Below are positions 42,273 through 50,762 of a stretch of DNA of 64,000 nucleotides, in pieces. The number at the start of each line of letters is the position of its first letter. Position 1 is the stretch's first letter. The stretch is taken from positions 1 through 64,000 of the forward strand of contig JAFZRX010000013.1 of NCBI GenBank assembly GCA_017619675.1. Reading direction: 5' to 3'. Below the pieces are notes generated by a model. It made no database searches, was not told where the DNA came from, and worked only from the letters and a program-made list of their open reading frames with translations. A program made the position numbers and the translations under genes. The DNA comes from Bacteroidales bacterium. Lineage in GTDB: Bacteria > Bacteroidota > Bacteroidia > Bacteroidales > UBA932.

Positions 42273-43499
42273 GTGAAACGATTTGCTCCCATATTGCTCT
42301 CAGTCCTTTTCTGGACCATTTCCTGCAACATTGCACTTGCGGATTACAACGACCACCGCGGACATAACGTGGATTCGCTGGAGGTGGTGGTGGCACGCTG
42401 GACCCCGTCCGATATCCAGACTGCGTCCGACAGTGAACTCGGAGACCTTGCCCTGGCCTATGACGGCCTCATGCAGGGTTACCTTCAGGTGAACGGAGTG
42501 AAAAGCGAGTATTACGCCCGCAAACTTCTGGACCTAGCCGTATCCAAAGGCTGGCAGAGTTCCGTCAAGGATGCCGCCAAGATAATAGGGCAGATTTTCT
42601 GGGCAAAGGAGCAGTATGACAGCGCCGCCGTCTATTACGGCATAGCCCTGGACGCCCTTGACAAGATGGCCGCCGGGGCCACCTCGCCAACCAATCCGGA
42701 AGGGTATGACCAGGAAAAGCTTGACGACGGCTATTCGTCAATGTACGGCACCCTGGGCAACCTTTACAATATGATGGGGGACCTTGACAAGGCTTTCGAT
42801 TACTATGCAAAGGCCGGGGAAATCTTTGACCGATACGGCTGGAACGAGAGCAACGCCGTGCTGTACTACAACATGGGCGAAACCTGGTATGACCAGGGAG
42901 ACTATGACAAGGCCCTGGAGTGCTACCAGAAAGCGCTGGGCTATGGCCGGACCGCCGGGGACTCCCTTTGGATAGCCACGCCCCTTAAGGGCCTGGGCCT
43001 GGTGTATTTCACCCAGGGAAAGACCCGCAAGGGCCTGCGCTGCCTGGAGGAGGCGGACAGGTATTACTCCCTTCACGAAGACCAGGAATTCCGCGCCAGG
43101 CTCGAGACGCTGGGCATAATGGAGAACGTTCTCAAGGAACAGCGCCGCCAGTTGTGGTGGATAGTTGGCGTCCTGGCCTTGGCGCTGCTGCTTACTGCAG
43201 GATTCTTCCTGCTGGCAGGCAAGCTGCGCCGCTCGCGTAAGGACAACAGGGAAGTTGGTGAAGTCCTGGAGGAGACGCTAGCGGAGATGCCCGCCGCCCC
43301 GGGCGCGCCTGTCCTGTCGGACCGTGAAATGGAAATCCTGCGCCTGATGGCTGAGGGCCTCACCGGTCCGCAGATTGCGGACAGGGTCTGCCTCAGCCCT
43401 GAGACCATAAAATGGTACCGCAAGAAACTCCTGGTGAAGTTCGACGCAGCCAACACCCCGGAACTTATCTCCAAGGCCAAGGATTCCCGCCTCCTGTAG
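42273..43499 (+). CDS. TPR-repeat sensor with C-terminal LuxR-type DNA-binding domain
   Basis: The protein has about 408 residues from the GTG at 42273 (VKRFAPILLS). A signal-like segment (ILLSVLFWTISCNIALA) is followed by tetratricopeptide repeats (GTLGNLYNMMGDLDKAFDYY, YNMGETWYDQGDYDKALECY), one membrane helix (IVGVLALALLLTAGFFLLAG), and a cytoplasmic LuxR helix-turn-helix (SDREMEILRLMAEGLTGPQI and LSPETIKWYRKKLLVKFD). This arrangement, a periplasmic TPR domain tied to a DNA-binding head, is common in Bacteroidetes. It lies 67 bp before the alarmone operon, on the same strand, and could regulate it. Confidence 0.85.
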   Translation: MKRFAPILLSVLFWTISCNIALADYNDHRGHNVDSLEVVVARWTPSDIQTASDSELGDLALAYDGLMQGYLQVNGVKSEYYARKLLDLAVSKGWQSSVKDAAKIIGQIFWAKEQYDSAAVYYGIALDALDKMAAGATSPTNPEGYDQEKLDDGYSSMYGTLGNLYNMMGDLDKAFDYYAKAGEIFDRYGWNESNAVLYYNMGETWYDQGDYDKALECYQKALGYGRTAGDSLWIATPLKGLGLVYFTQGKTRKGLRCLEEADRYYSLHEDQEFRARLETLGIMENVLKEQRRQLWWIVGVLALALLLTAGFFLLAGKLRRSRKDNREVGEVLEETLAEMPAAPGAPVLSDREMEILRLMAEGLTGPQIADRVCLSPETIKWYRKKLLVKFDAANTPELISKAKDSRLL

Positions 43500-43514
43500 T
43501 CCATTCCCACAATA

Positions 43515-43546
43515 TTGCAGGGATTGCGGAAAAATGCTTAAATTTG
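43515..43546 (+). promoter_or_regulatory. Promoter of the alarmone/partner-switching operon
   Basis: TTG at 43515-43517 (in ATTGCAG) and TAAATTTG at 43539-43546 are 21 bp apart, a full match to the Bacteroidetes -33/-7 consensus. The -7 box ends 20 bp before the ATG at 43567, implying a short leader. Confidence 0.6.
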
Positions 43547-43566
43547 TTAATCATTAGATTAACGAG

Positions 43567-44613
43567 ATGGAAACTTCCGCAAAGGCAATACTTAAGGAGT
43601 ATATGGACAAGCTTCCGCAGTTCCTTGAGCAGGAGCGTATCCTTAAGCAGGTCCTCACATCCGCATTTAATAAGGCGGGGCTGCACGTGGCGGCCATAGA
43701 ATCCCGTGTAAAGTCGTATGAATCCCTGGAAGGGAAACTCCGGATAAAGGGGGAGAAGTACAACTCCCTTGCGGATATCACGGACATTCTGGGCCTCAGG
43801 ATCATCACTTATTATACCGATGACGTAGACAAGGCGGCCTCCCTGGTGGAAAGGCTTTTTACCGTGGACTGGGAGAATTCCGTGGACAAGCGCAAGCTGT
43901 TGGAGACGGACAGTTTCGGATACCTGTCCCTGCATTATATATGCTCCACCACAGAATTCCCGTACCGCCTTGAGATCCAGATGCGCACGCTGCTGCAGCA
44001 CGCGTGGGCCAACATGGACCACGACACGGGCTACAAGAGCGGCGTGGAGATTCCCGGCCGCTACATGCGCTCCATGAGCCGCATGGCCGGCCTGCTGGAA
44101 CTTGTGGACGAGGAATTCAGCCGTATACGCGTGGAACTGTCAGACTACAGGCGCAAGGTTCAGTCCCTTGTAGCGTCCGGCAACCTGTCGGAAGTGCCGC
44201 TTGACGGAGACAGTTTCAAGAGTTTCCTGGAAATCAAGCCTTTCAACGCCCTGAACGGCCGTATTGCCACTATGAACCAGGCGGAGATACAGGAAGTTCC
44301 GCTCATGCCTTATCTGGCCGTCTTCAAGGGCCTTGGATGCAAGAGCCTTGGGGATATCGCGGACATGATCAAGAATTACTCGGAGGCGGCATTCCAATTA
44401 GCCTGCTACCAGATTGGACTAACAGATCTGGACATCATTGCGTCCTCGCTGGGTCCGCAGGACCTGTGCATAGCATATATACTCAAGAACGGAGGCGGCC
44501 GCGCCGGTATCAAGTACCTGTTCGACCTGCTCAACGGCCCGGCGGAATCCAACGGCGACATTGCTGACATGCTTATGGAGCAGGCCTCCAGTCTACCCTT
44601 TATGAATCAATAG
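43567..44613 (+). CDS. RelA/SpoT-type alarmone synthetase with unique C-terminal extension
   Basis: The 348-residue protein carries a (p)ppGpp synthetase domain at about residues 40-160: ATP-site residues R47, K49, S53 and K57 (SRVKSYESLEGKL), DILGLRI (73-79), GYLSLHY (118-124) and LEIQMRTLLQHAWANMDHD (135-153). All key positions look intact, so it should transfer pyrophosphate from ATP to GDP or GTP. Unlike RelA/SpoT it lacks an HD hydrolase domain and TGS/ACT domains. Unlike short alarmone synthetases (about 200-250 residues) it has about 150 extra helical residues at the C-terminus (IKPFNALNGRIATMNQAEIQ onward) that I do not recognise. The HD hydrolase is the next gene, 3 bp away. Confidence 0.85.
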   Translation: METSAKAILKEYMDKLPQFLEQERILKQVLTSAFNKAGLHVAAIESRVKSYESLEGKLRIKGEKYNSLADITDILGLRIITYYTDDVDKAASLVERLFTVDWENSVDKRKLLETDSFGYLSLHYICSTTEFPYRLEIQMRTLLQHAWANMDHDTGYKSGVEIPGRYMRSMSRMAGLLELVDEEFSRIRVELSDYRRKVQSLVASGNLSEVPLDGDSFKSFLEIKPFNALNGRIATMNQAEIQEVPLMPYLAVFKGLGCKSLGDIADMIKNYSEAAFQLACYQIGLTDLDIIASSLGPQDLCIAYILKNGGGRAGIKYLFDLLNGPAESNGDIADMLMEQASSLPFMNQ

Positions 44614-44616
44614 TTT

Positions 44617-45195
44617 ATGGCAAACAACCCTTTGGATACAAGCCTTTTTGACCATGCGGTCACATTCGCTGTCAAAGCCCATTCCGGCACGGAACGCAGG
44701 GGCAAGGGCTTCCCTTATATAGTGCATCTGATGGAGGCCGTGGAAATTGTGGCCACCATCACGCCGGACCAGGAACTGCTGGCGGCGGCGATGCTCCATG
44801 ACACGGTGGAAGACACTCCCATTACGGTGGCGGACCTGCGCCGGGAGTTCGGGGAGCGCATCGCCTCCATAGTGGAGGCGGAAAGCGATGTGCGCAACGA
44901 AGGCGAGAGCGAGGCGGAGAGCTGGCACAGGCGCAAGCAGGAAGCCATCGACAGGCTTACCGCGGCGCCGATGGAGGCCAAGATCGTAGCCCTGGGCGAC
45001 AAGCTCTCCAACATGAGGGCCATTGCCAGGGATTACGCGGAGATAGGTGACAACCTCTGGAAACTCTTCCACGTATCGGAAAAGGAAGAGCACGAGTGGC
45101 ATTACAGGGGCCTGGCGCATGCGCTTAAGGACCTGGAAGTGACGCCCGCGTACAGGGAGTTCGTTTATTTGATAGAGGAAGTTTTCGGCATATAG
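44617..45195 (+). CDS. Small alarmone hydrolase (Mesh1-like HD domain)
   Basis: The 192-residue single-domain protein matches the HD hydrolase of SpoT/Mesh1: GTERRGKGFPYIVHLMEAVE (20 residues; His37), MLHDTVEDTPIT (His61, Asp62, plus the catalytic ED pair 65-66) and VALGDKLSNMRAI (Asp128). All metal ligands and the ED pair are present, so it should remove the 3' pyrophosphate from (p)ppGpp, though Mesh1 relatives also act on NADPH. It follows the synthetase by 3 bp and precedes the kinase gene with no gap. Together the two genes are a split RSH enzyme. Confidence 0.88.
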   Translation: MANNPLDTSLFDHAVTFAVKAHSGTERRGKGFPYIVHLMEAVEIVATITPDQELLAAAMLHDTVEDTPITVADLRREFGERIASIVEAESDVRNEGESEAESWHRRKQEAIDRLTAAPMEAKIVALGDKLSNMRAIARDYAEIGDNLWKLFHVSEKEEHEWHYRGLAHALKDLEVTPAYREFVYLIEEVFGI

Positions 45196-46029
45196 ATGCA
45201 GGCGACAAGGATAGATCTTGAAGATTACGTCCTGAGCGGGGGCGGAGCGAACGGGGAGAGTTATTTCAAGAAGAATGACCCGTCCGTGCTGCTCAAGCTG
45301 TATTTCCCTGGAAAGGTGACGCAGCCGCTGGACGAACTGCTGCTGTCCCGCAAGGTGTTCGAGGCCGGGATTCCGGTGCCGGAGCCGGGGAAGTACGTGG
45401 TGACTGGTGACGGCCGCTGCGGAATTCTTTTCAAGAGGATACACGGTAAGGTGTCCTATGCCAGTGCGGTGGGAAACAATCCCGGCAAAGTCCGGGAATA
45501 CGCATACGAATTCGCCGCAATGTGCAGGAAACTGCACGCCACAAAAGTGGATACGGCCGTCTTCGAAAGCGTCAAGGACAGGTACCTTGGCATCCTCAAG
45601 GGAAACGTATTTTTTACTGACGCCCAGAAGGAGAAGATAGGGGAGTTCATTATGAAGGCGCCGGACGCGGACACCGCGATACACGGTGACCTCCAGTTCG
45701 GGAACGCAATCTTCACTGAGGACAGGCAGTACTTCATCGATTTGGGGGACTTCTGCTACGGGCACCCGTACTTTGACCTTGGGATGGTTTACCTCACCTG
45801 CAAGTTGGGGGATGAGGAATTCACCCGCGAAGTCTTCCACATGGACAAGGGGACGGCGGCAAGGTTCTGGGATGCCTTCGCCAAGGGGTATTTCGGGGAA
45901 GACGTGCCGCTTGTAGAGATAGAAAATGAGATCCTGCCGTATGCGGGACTCAAGACGCTGATCATTGAGCGCGATACGGGTTATCCGTTCCCAAGATACC
46001 GTAAAGTGCTGGAACAGACAATATTATAG
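45196..46029 (+). CDS. APH-fold phosphotransferase (TIGR02172-like)
   Basis: The 277-residue protein has the aminoglycoside-phosphotransferase/choline-kinase fold: catalytic loop AIHGDLQFGNAIF and the metal-binding YFIDLGDFCYGHPYFDLGM. The N-lobe has SGGGANGESYFKK and the Lys in VLLKLYF. It resembles the TIGR02172 group, whose substrates are unknown. It starts one base after the HD hydrolase stop and ends 2 bp before the phosphatase gene, so it is translated from the same message. Its job in the operon, perhaps phosphorylating a small molecule, is unknown. Confidence 0.8.
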   Translation: MQATRIDLEDYVLSGGGANGESYFKKNDPSVLLKLYFPGKVTQPLDELLLSRKVFEAGIPVPEPGKYVVTGDGRCGILFKRIHGKVSYASAVGNNPGKVREYAYEFAAMCRKLHATKVDTAVFESVKDRYLGILKGNVFFTDAQKEKIGEFIMKAPDADTAIHGDLQFGNAIFTEDRQYFIDLGDFCYGHPYFDLGMVYLTCKLGDEEFTREVFHMDKGTAARFWDAFAKGYFGEDVPLVEIENEILPYAGLKTLIIERDTGYPFPRYRKVLEQTIL

Positions 46030-46031
46030 AA

Positions 46032-48104
46032 ATGGCAAAGGCTAAGGATACAATAAGGCAGATAGCATCTTTCCAGGGCATAATGATGGTCCTGGTGGCG
46101 GCCGTGCTGCTTGCGGCCACCAGCATCATCCAGAGCTACTACGCCCGCAGGGGCCTCCTGATGCAGGCCGAGCAGCAGGCCAGCAGGGAACTGACCATCT
46201 CCCAGCTCAGGATAGAGGATATTACGGATCCTGTTGAAGCGGTAGTGGACAACACCGCGTGGATGGTGGAGATGAACCTTTCCAATCCGGACAGCCTGCA
46301 CTTCATGCTCCGGAAAATCCTGGACAACAATCCCATACTTGCGGACGCCGCGATAGGCTTTGCCGCGAACTATTATCCTGACAAGGGTTATTGGTACGAG
46401 CCCGTAGTGGCGCGCAGGGACAATGGAGAATATGAAGAGATGGTCCTTGGCTCCCCGTCACACGATTACTTCAATCTGGACTGGTACTCGGGCACTGCAA
46501 AGACCGGTGAGAGGAAATGGAGCGAGCCGTATTATGACGAGAGCGCGGGCCGCACTACCGTTATCACATATTCCAGCCCCGTGAGGGATACTGAGGGGAA
46601 CATAGTGGCGGTTATTTCCGCGGACCTGACCCTGGAATGGCTGGCGGAACTCCTCCAGGATGTCCAGCCATACCCCAATACCTACAGCACCCTCGTGAGC
46701 CAGAACGGCCAGTTGCTGGTCACCTCTTCCGCGGACAGGACTCCGCAGGATGTCATTGAGTATACCCGTCTCATTGAGAGTACCGGCTGGATCATGTCCA
46801 TCGTGATTCCCAGGAACGAGATTTTCCGTACCGTAAACCGGCTTTCAGAATTCTTGGGACTGCTGCAGCTGCTAGGTCTGGGCCTGCTGGCCTTCATTGC
46901 CGTGAGGTCAGTCAAGGACCAGAGCAAGCTGGAAAAAGTCCGCTCCAAGAAAGACAAGCTGGACAACGAACTCCGCATTGCCCGGGAGATCCAGATGGCC
47001 ATGCTCCCCAAGACCTTCCCGCCTTTCCCTGAAAGGAATGACGTGGACCTCACCGCCACCATCGTACCTGCGAAGGAGGTGGGCGGAGACATATACGACT
47101 TCTTCATCAGGAACGACAAACTGTTCTTCTGCATAGGCGACGTCAGCGGCAAGGGCGTCCCCGCCGCCCTGGTGATGGCGGTGACGCGCAGCCTCTTCCG
47201 CACCGTGTCGGCGCATGAGAAGAGCCCCATGCGCATAGTATCGTCAATGAACGAGAGCATGTCGGAGATGAACGACAGCAACATGTTCGTGACCTTCTTC
47301 TGCGGTGTGCTCAACCTGAACAGCGGCCACCTGCGCTACTGCAACGCAGGTCACAACGCGCCGCTGGTCCTCGCGGACAAGGTGGAGCGCCTTTCCGTGG
47401 TGCCCAACCTGCCGTTGGGCGTGATGCCGGAAATGCAGTATGAGGAGCAGGACTGCTACCTTGCGGAAGGCAACTCCCTGTTCATGTACACGGACGGCAT
47501 CACGGAGGCGGAGAACGCCTCCCGCGAACAGTTCGGCGAGAGCCGGGCAATGGAGACGCTGGGCGTCGGGCTGGACGTGACGGAGAACCAGGAGCGCATC
47601 CTTTCCAGCGTCAAGGCCTTCGTGGGCGAAGCCGAGCGCAGCGACGACCTCACCATGCTCATAGTCCGATACCTTGGCGCTGACAAGTCCAAGGAGAGCA
47701 GGCGCAGCCTTGTGCTCCGGAACGATATCCAGCAGATTCCGCATCTGGCAGAGTTCATCCTTTCTATTGCCGATGAGAAGCACCTGGGCAACAGCGTCGC
47801 CACCAACCTCAACCTCGCGCTTGAGGAGGCCGTCACAAACGTGATGCTGTACGCGTATCCCAAGGATACGGAAGGCATCATAGAGATAGAGGCGCTGATC
47901 AAGGATAACTCCCTGATTTTCAAGGTTATGGATAGCGGAAAACCTTTCGATCCCACCTCCGTTCCGGAAGTGGATGTCACCAAGGACCTGGCTGACAGGC
48001 CCATAGGCGGTTTGGGAATACATCTTGTACGGAAGATTATGGACGAAGTGCGCTACAGCAGGGAAGACGGGCGCAACATTTTCACAATGATAAAAAACAT
48101 CTGA
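46032..48104 (+). CDS. Membrane sensor fused to PP2C (SpoIIE) phosphatase and RsbW-type ATPase
   Basis: The 690-residue protein has, in order: a membrane helix (about 16-36), an extracytoplasmic dCache-like sensor (about 40-265, WYEPVVARRDNGEYEE, GNIVAVISADLTLEWL), a second helix (about 277-297), a coiled linker, a SpoIIE-type phosphatase (about 325-555; KEVGGDIYDFF, CIGDVSGKGVPAALVM, FMYTDGITEAEN) and a GHKL ATPase of the anti-sigma kind (about 565-690; N-box LALEEAVTNVMLYAY, VMDSGKPFDP, GGLGIHLVRKIMD). Phosphatase (RsbU-like) and kinase (RsbW-like) for the same STAS substrate are thus in one chain. That substrate is likely the product of the next gene, 3 bp downstream. Confidence 0.88.
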   Translation: MAKAKDTIRQIASFQGIMMVLVAAVLLAATSIIQSYYARRGLLMQAEQQASRELTISQLRIEDITDPVEAVVDNTAWMVEMNLSNPDSLHFMLRKILDNNPILADAAIGFAANYYPDKGYWYEPVVARRDNGEYEEMVLGSPSHDYFNLDWYSGTAKTGERKWSEPYYDESAGRTTVITYSSPVRDTEGNIVAVISADLTLEWLAELLQDVQPYPNTYSTLVSQNGQLLVTSSADRTPQDVIEYTRLIESTGWIMSIVIPRNEIFRTVNRLSEFLGLLQLLGLGLLAFIAVRSVKDQSKLEKVRSKKDKLDNELRIAREIQMAMLPKTFPPFPERNDVDLTATIVPAKEVGGDIYDFFIRNDKLFFCIGDVSGKGVPAALVMAVTRSLFRTVSAHEKSPMRIVSSMNESMSEMNDSNMFVTFFCGVLNLNSGHLRYCNAGHNAPLVLADKVERLSVVPNLPLGVMPEMQYEEQDCYLAEGNSLFMYTDGITEAENASREQFGESRAMETLGVGLDVTENQERILSSVKAFVGEAERSDDLTMLIVRYLGADKSKESRRSLVLRNDIQQIPHLAEFILSIADEKHLGNSVATNLNLALEEAVTNVMLYAYPKDTEGIIEIEALIKDNSLIFKVMDSGKPFDPTSVPEVDVTKDLADRPIGGLGIHLVRKIMDEVRYSREDGRNIFTMIKNI

Positions 48105-48107
48105 GAT

Positions 48108-48416
48108 ATGGAAGTTAATATAATTGAAAACGAATCCGTCATCACGGTTGAACTCAAGGGCAGGATGGACACTGCGGCTTCCCAGGAGGTGAGCGGCAAG
48201 ATCCTTCCACTCCAGGAAAAGGCGGAGAATACCATAGTCATGGACTGCTCCCAGTTGAGTTACATTTCCAGTTCCGGCCTCAGGCTGTTCCTTGCCCTGC
48301 GCAAGTCAGCCGCCGTCAAGGGCGGAAAGGTTGTAGTCAGGAACATAAACGACGACATCCGAACCGTATTCATGATGACCGGATTCCTTAACCTGTTCCA
48401 AATAGAAACCGCATGA
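48108..48416 (+). CDS. STAS anti-sigma-factor antagonist (SpoIIAA/RsbV-like)
   Basis: The 102-residue single STAS domain has the phosphoacceptor region LSYISSSGLRLFLALRKS, whose central Ser is the usual target, and the strand VELKGRMDTAASQEV. Such proteins switch between phosphorylated and free forms to control a partner. The adjacent upstream protein supplies both a PP2C phosphatase and an anti-sigma-type kinase, so the pair forms a partner-switching module. The final partner (a sigma factor or another target) is not in the window. It overlaps the antiporter gene by 4 bp (ATGA). Confidence 0.92.
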   Translation: MEVNIIENESVITVELKGRMDTAASQEVSGKILPLQEKAENTIVMDCSQLSYISSSGLRLFLALRKSAAVKGGKVVVRNINDDIRTVFMMTGFLNLFQIETA

Positions 48417-49912
48417 CGCTCCCTCTGTCAATCTTTTCCGTGAACCTGCTGTCGGACAACCTGCTGTTGCTCGCCTCCATACTGGTGTTCGCGGCCATCC
48501 TCATCACAAAACTGGGTACCCGCATAGGCACGCCCACCTTGCTGCTGTTCCTGCTGTTGGGAATGCTGGCGGGCAGGGACGGCCTGGGCCTGGAGTTCGA
48601 GGACTTTGAACTGGCGGAGTCCATAGGCCATTTCGCAATGACCATAATCCTGTTCGCGGGAGGACTGGAGACATCGCTGGCGGATACAAAGCCGGTGATG
48701 AAACAGGGCATACTGCTGTCCACGCTGGGAGTCTTCCTTACCGCGGCGTTCACGGGACTGTTCACATATCATGTGGCAGGCAGTTACATAGGTGCCTTTG
48801 GAGCCTCATTCATGAGCTGCTTCCTGCTGGCGGCGGTCATGTCCTCTACGGACTCCGCATCGGTATTCTCAGTGCTCAGGGGCAAGAAGATGCATCTGAG
48901 GCAGAACCTGGGTCCTCTCCTGGAACTGGAATCCGGAAGCAACGACCCAATGGCGTACGTGCTCACAATCCTCCTGGTGCAGATGCTGTCCACAAAGCAC
49001 CTGGGCCCCCTGGCCCAGTTCGGGATGGTGTGGACAGGATGCTGGACGCTCCTGCTGCAGCTGGCAGTTGGATTCGCGGTGGGAATAGGAGTGGGCTTCG
49101 GCTCAAAATGGCTGCTTGAGCGCGTGCAGCTGCCTGGAAAGCAGTTGTATTCAGTCCTTATCCTCAGCATAGGTTTCCTGACAAACGGCCTGGCCTCCAT
49201 CCTTTACGGAAACGGCCTCCTGGCCCTGTATGTGTGCGCCATAATCATCGGCAACAACGCCAAGCTGCCGCACAAGAAGGAGATCCTGAGTTTCTTCAAG
49301 GGCATGACCTGGCTGATGCAGCTGCTCATGTTCTTGATGCTTGGCCTTCTGGCAAGGCCGTCGGAGTTCGGCGGCATTGCCGTTCCGGCTCTGATCATTG
49401 GCCTGTTCATGATGTTCGTGGCGCGTCCTGTAAGCGTGTTCCTGTGCCTTCTTCCGTTCAGGAAGATTACCCCCAAGGCCAAACTCTTCGTGTCCTGGGT
49501 GGGTCTCAAGGGCGCGGGTCCAATCCTGTTCGCCCTGTGTCCCGTAGTGGCCGGACTTGAAGGAAGCACGGAAATCTTCAACATAGTATTCTTCATTACC
49601 CTCATATCCCTGCTGCTGCAGGGAATGACCCTGTCTCCTATGGCCAAGTGGCTGAAACTCAGTTACGAAGAGGAAGCCAAGGCGGAAACCTTCGGGATGG
49701 ATATCCCGGAAGAGATGGGTATGCTCCGCGACCATACCGTGACTGAGGAAGACCTGAAACTGGGGGAGACCCTGCGTGACCTCAACCTTCCGCACGGCAT
49801 CCGCGTGATGATGGTACGGCGCGACGAGACATTCCTGGTCCCTCACGGAAGCATGAAACTGCTCCCCGGCGACAGGCTCATCATAATCATGGGACAAAGT
49901 GACGACGACTGA
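48413..49912 (+). CDS. K+/H+ antiporter (CPA1 type) with C-terminal TrkA-C domain
   Basis: The 499-residue protein has 12-13 membrane helices with the CPA motif MSSTDSASVFSVL and ESGSNDPMAYVLT, as in NhaP2-type K+/H+ antiporters. A cytoplasmic TrkA-C (RCK-C) domain follows (about 435-499; LPHGIRVMMVRRDETFLVP and LLPGDRLIIIMG). RCK-C domains of related antiporters bind regulatory nucleotides such as c-di-AMP. Its overlap with the STAS gene means potassium efflux is part of this operon's output. TrkH (K+ uptake) is also in the window but far away. Confidence 0.88.
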   Translation: MTLPLSIFSVNLLSDNLLLLASILVFAAILITKLGTRIGTPTLLLFLLLGMLAGRDGLGLEFEDFELAESIGHFAMTIILFAGGLETSLADTKPVMKQGILLSTLGVFLTAAFTGLFTYHVAGSYIGAFGASFMSCFLLAAVMSSTDSASVFSVLRGKKMHLRQNLGPLLELESGSNDPMAYVLTILLVQMLSTKHLGPLAQFGMVWTGCWTLLLQLAVGFAVGIGVGFGSKWLLERVQLPGKQLYSVLILSIGFLTNGLASILYGNGLLALYVCAIIIGNNAKLPHKKEILSFFKGMTWLMQLLMFLMLGLLARPSEFGGIAVPALIIGLFMMFVARPVSVFLCLLPFRKITPKAKLFVSWVGLKGAGPILFALCPVVAGLEGSTEIFNIVFFITLISLLLQGMTLSPMAKWLKLSYEEEAKAETFGMDIPEEMGMLRDHTVTEEDLKLGETLRDLNLPHGIRVMMVRRDETFLVPHGSMKLLPGDRLIIIMGQSDDD

Positions 49913-50762
49913 CATCCAGGTTGAGCGCGACGTGGTTTACGCCAGGGCGATGGGCTATTGGACCAGCGCCCCCGTGGGCGTAAAGGGCACAGTGCTCAAG
50001 CTGATTCCAAAGTCGTTCAGGAAGCGTCCGCTTGAACTCACGATGGACATATACAAGCCCGCGGAACACTATAGTGAAAAGCGTCCGCTTCTCTTGATGA
50101 TGCACGGCGGGTCTTTCTATGTGGGCCACAAGGAAGAACTGGGGCAGGCGGCCTGGTGCCGCCATTTCGCCTCGCTGGGGTATGTGGCCGCGTCCATCAA
50201 TTACAGGATGGGATTCCTCCCGTTCAAGAACGCCCTCAAGAAGGCGGAGGCCCGCGCGCTGGAAGACGCTGACGCCGCCGTGGGCTATCTGCTCTCAAGG
50301 GAAGACCTGGACATTGACGGCGGCCGCGTCTTTGCCGCGGGCACCAGTGCGGGTGCCATGACCGCCCTGGGCATGGCTTTCCGCCCATCGGCGGCGGGAA
50401 AGCCCGGCATCCGGGCGATAGGGGCCTTTTGGGGCTCCGTACACGACCTTAAAGTGCTTGACTATGCCCAGACCCCGATACTGTCTTTCCAGTCCGTAAA
50501 CGACCCTATTATGCCATATGGCAAGGGTTACCCGTTCGGCTCCAAACTTGGACCGTTCCAGTTCATCATGGCTTTGTTCTCTGACAAGATGTACGGGACA
50601 TACGCAATCCATCAGAAGGCAAAAGAAAAAGGGATAGTGTCCGAGCACCATCCCTGTTCCGAAACCGGTCACCGGCTCCATATGGACCTTGAAGGCAATT
50701 TCACGCCGCGTTTCTTTGAAATCCGGGACGCTATGGCCGCCTTCTTTGGCAATTACCGGTAA
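49899..50762 (+). CDS. Alpha/beta hydrolase
   Basis: The 287-residue protein starts with GTG at 49899, overlapping the antiporter stop by 14 bp. It has the hydrolase pattern LLMMHGGSFYVGHKEE (oxyanion), VFAAGTSAGAMTALGM (nucleophile Ser), an Asp in VNDPIMPYGKG and a His in ETGHRLHMDLEG. No signal peptide is seen, so it should be cytoplasmic. The substrate is unknown. It is the last gene of the operon and stops directly against the convergent MgtC gene. Confidence 0.75.
   Translation: MTTTDIQVERDVVYARAMGYWTSAPVGVKGTVLKLIPKSFRKRPLELTMDIYKPAEHYSEKRPLLLMMHGGSFYVGHKEELGQAAWCRHFASLGYVAASINYRMGFLPFKNALKKAEARALEDADAAVGYLLSREDLDIDGGRVFAAGTSAGAMTALGMAFRPSAAGKPGIRAIGAFWGSVHDLKVLDYAQTPILSFQSVNDPIMPYGKGYPFGSKLGPFQFIMALFSDKMYGTYAIHQKAKEKGIVSEHHPCSETGHRLHMDLEGNFTPRFFEIRDAMAAFFGNYR

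Noticed and set aside
44593-45840. A 415-codon open frame on the minus strand across the HD hydrolase and kinase genes
   Set aside because: Antisense shadow; both plus-strand genes have intact family motifs and coupled start/stop spacing.
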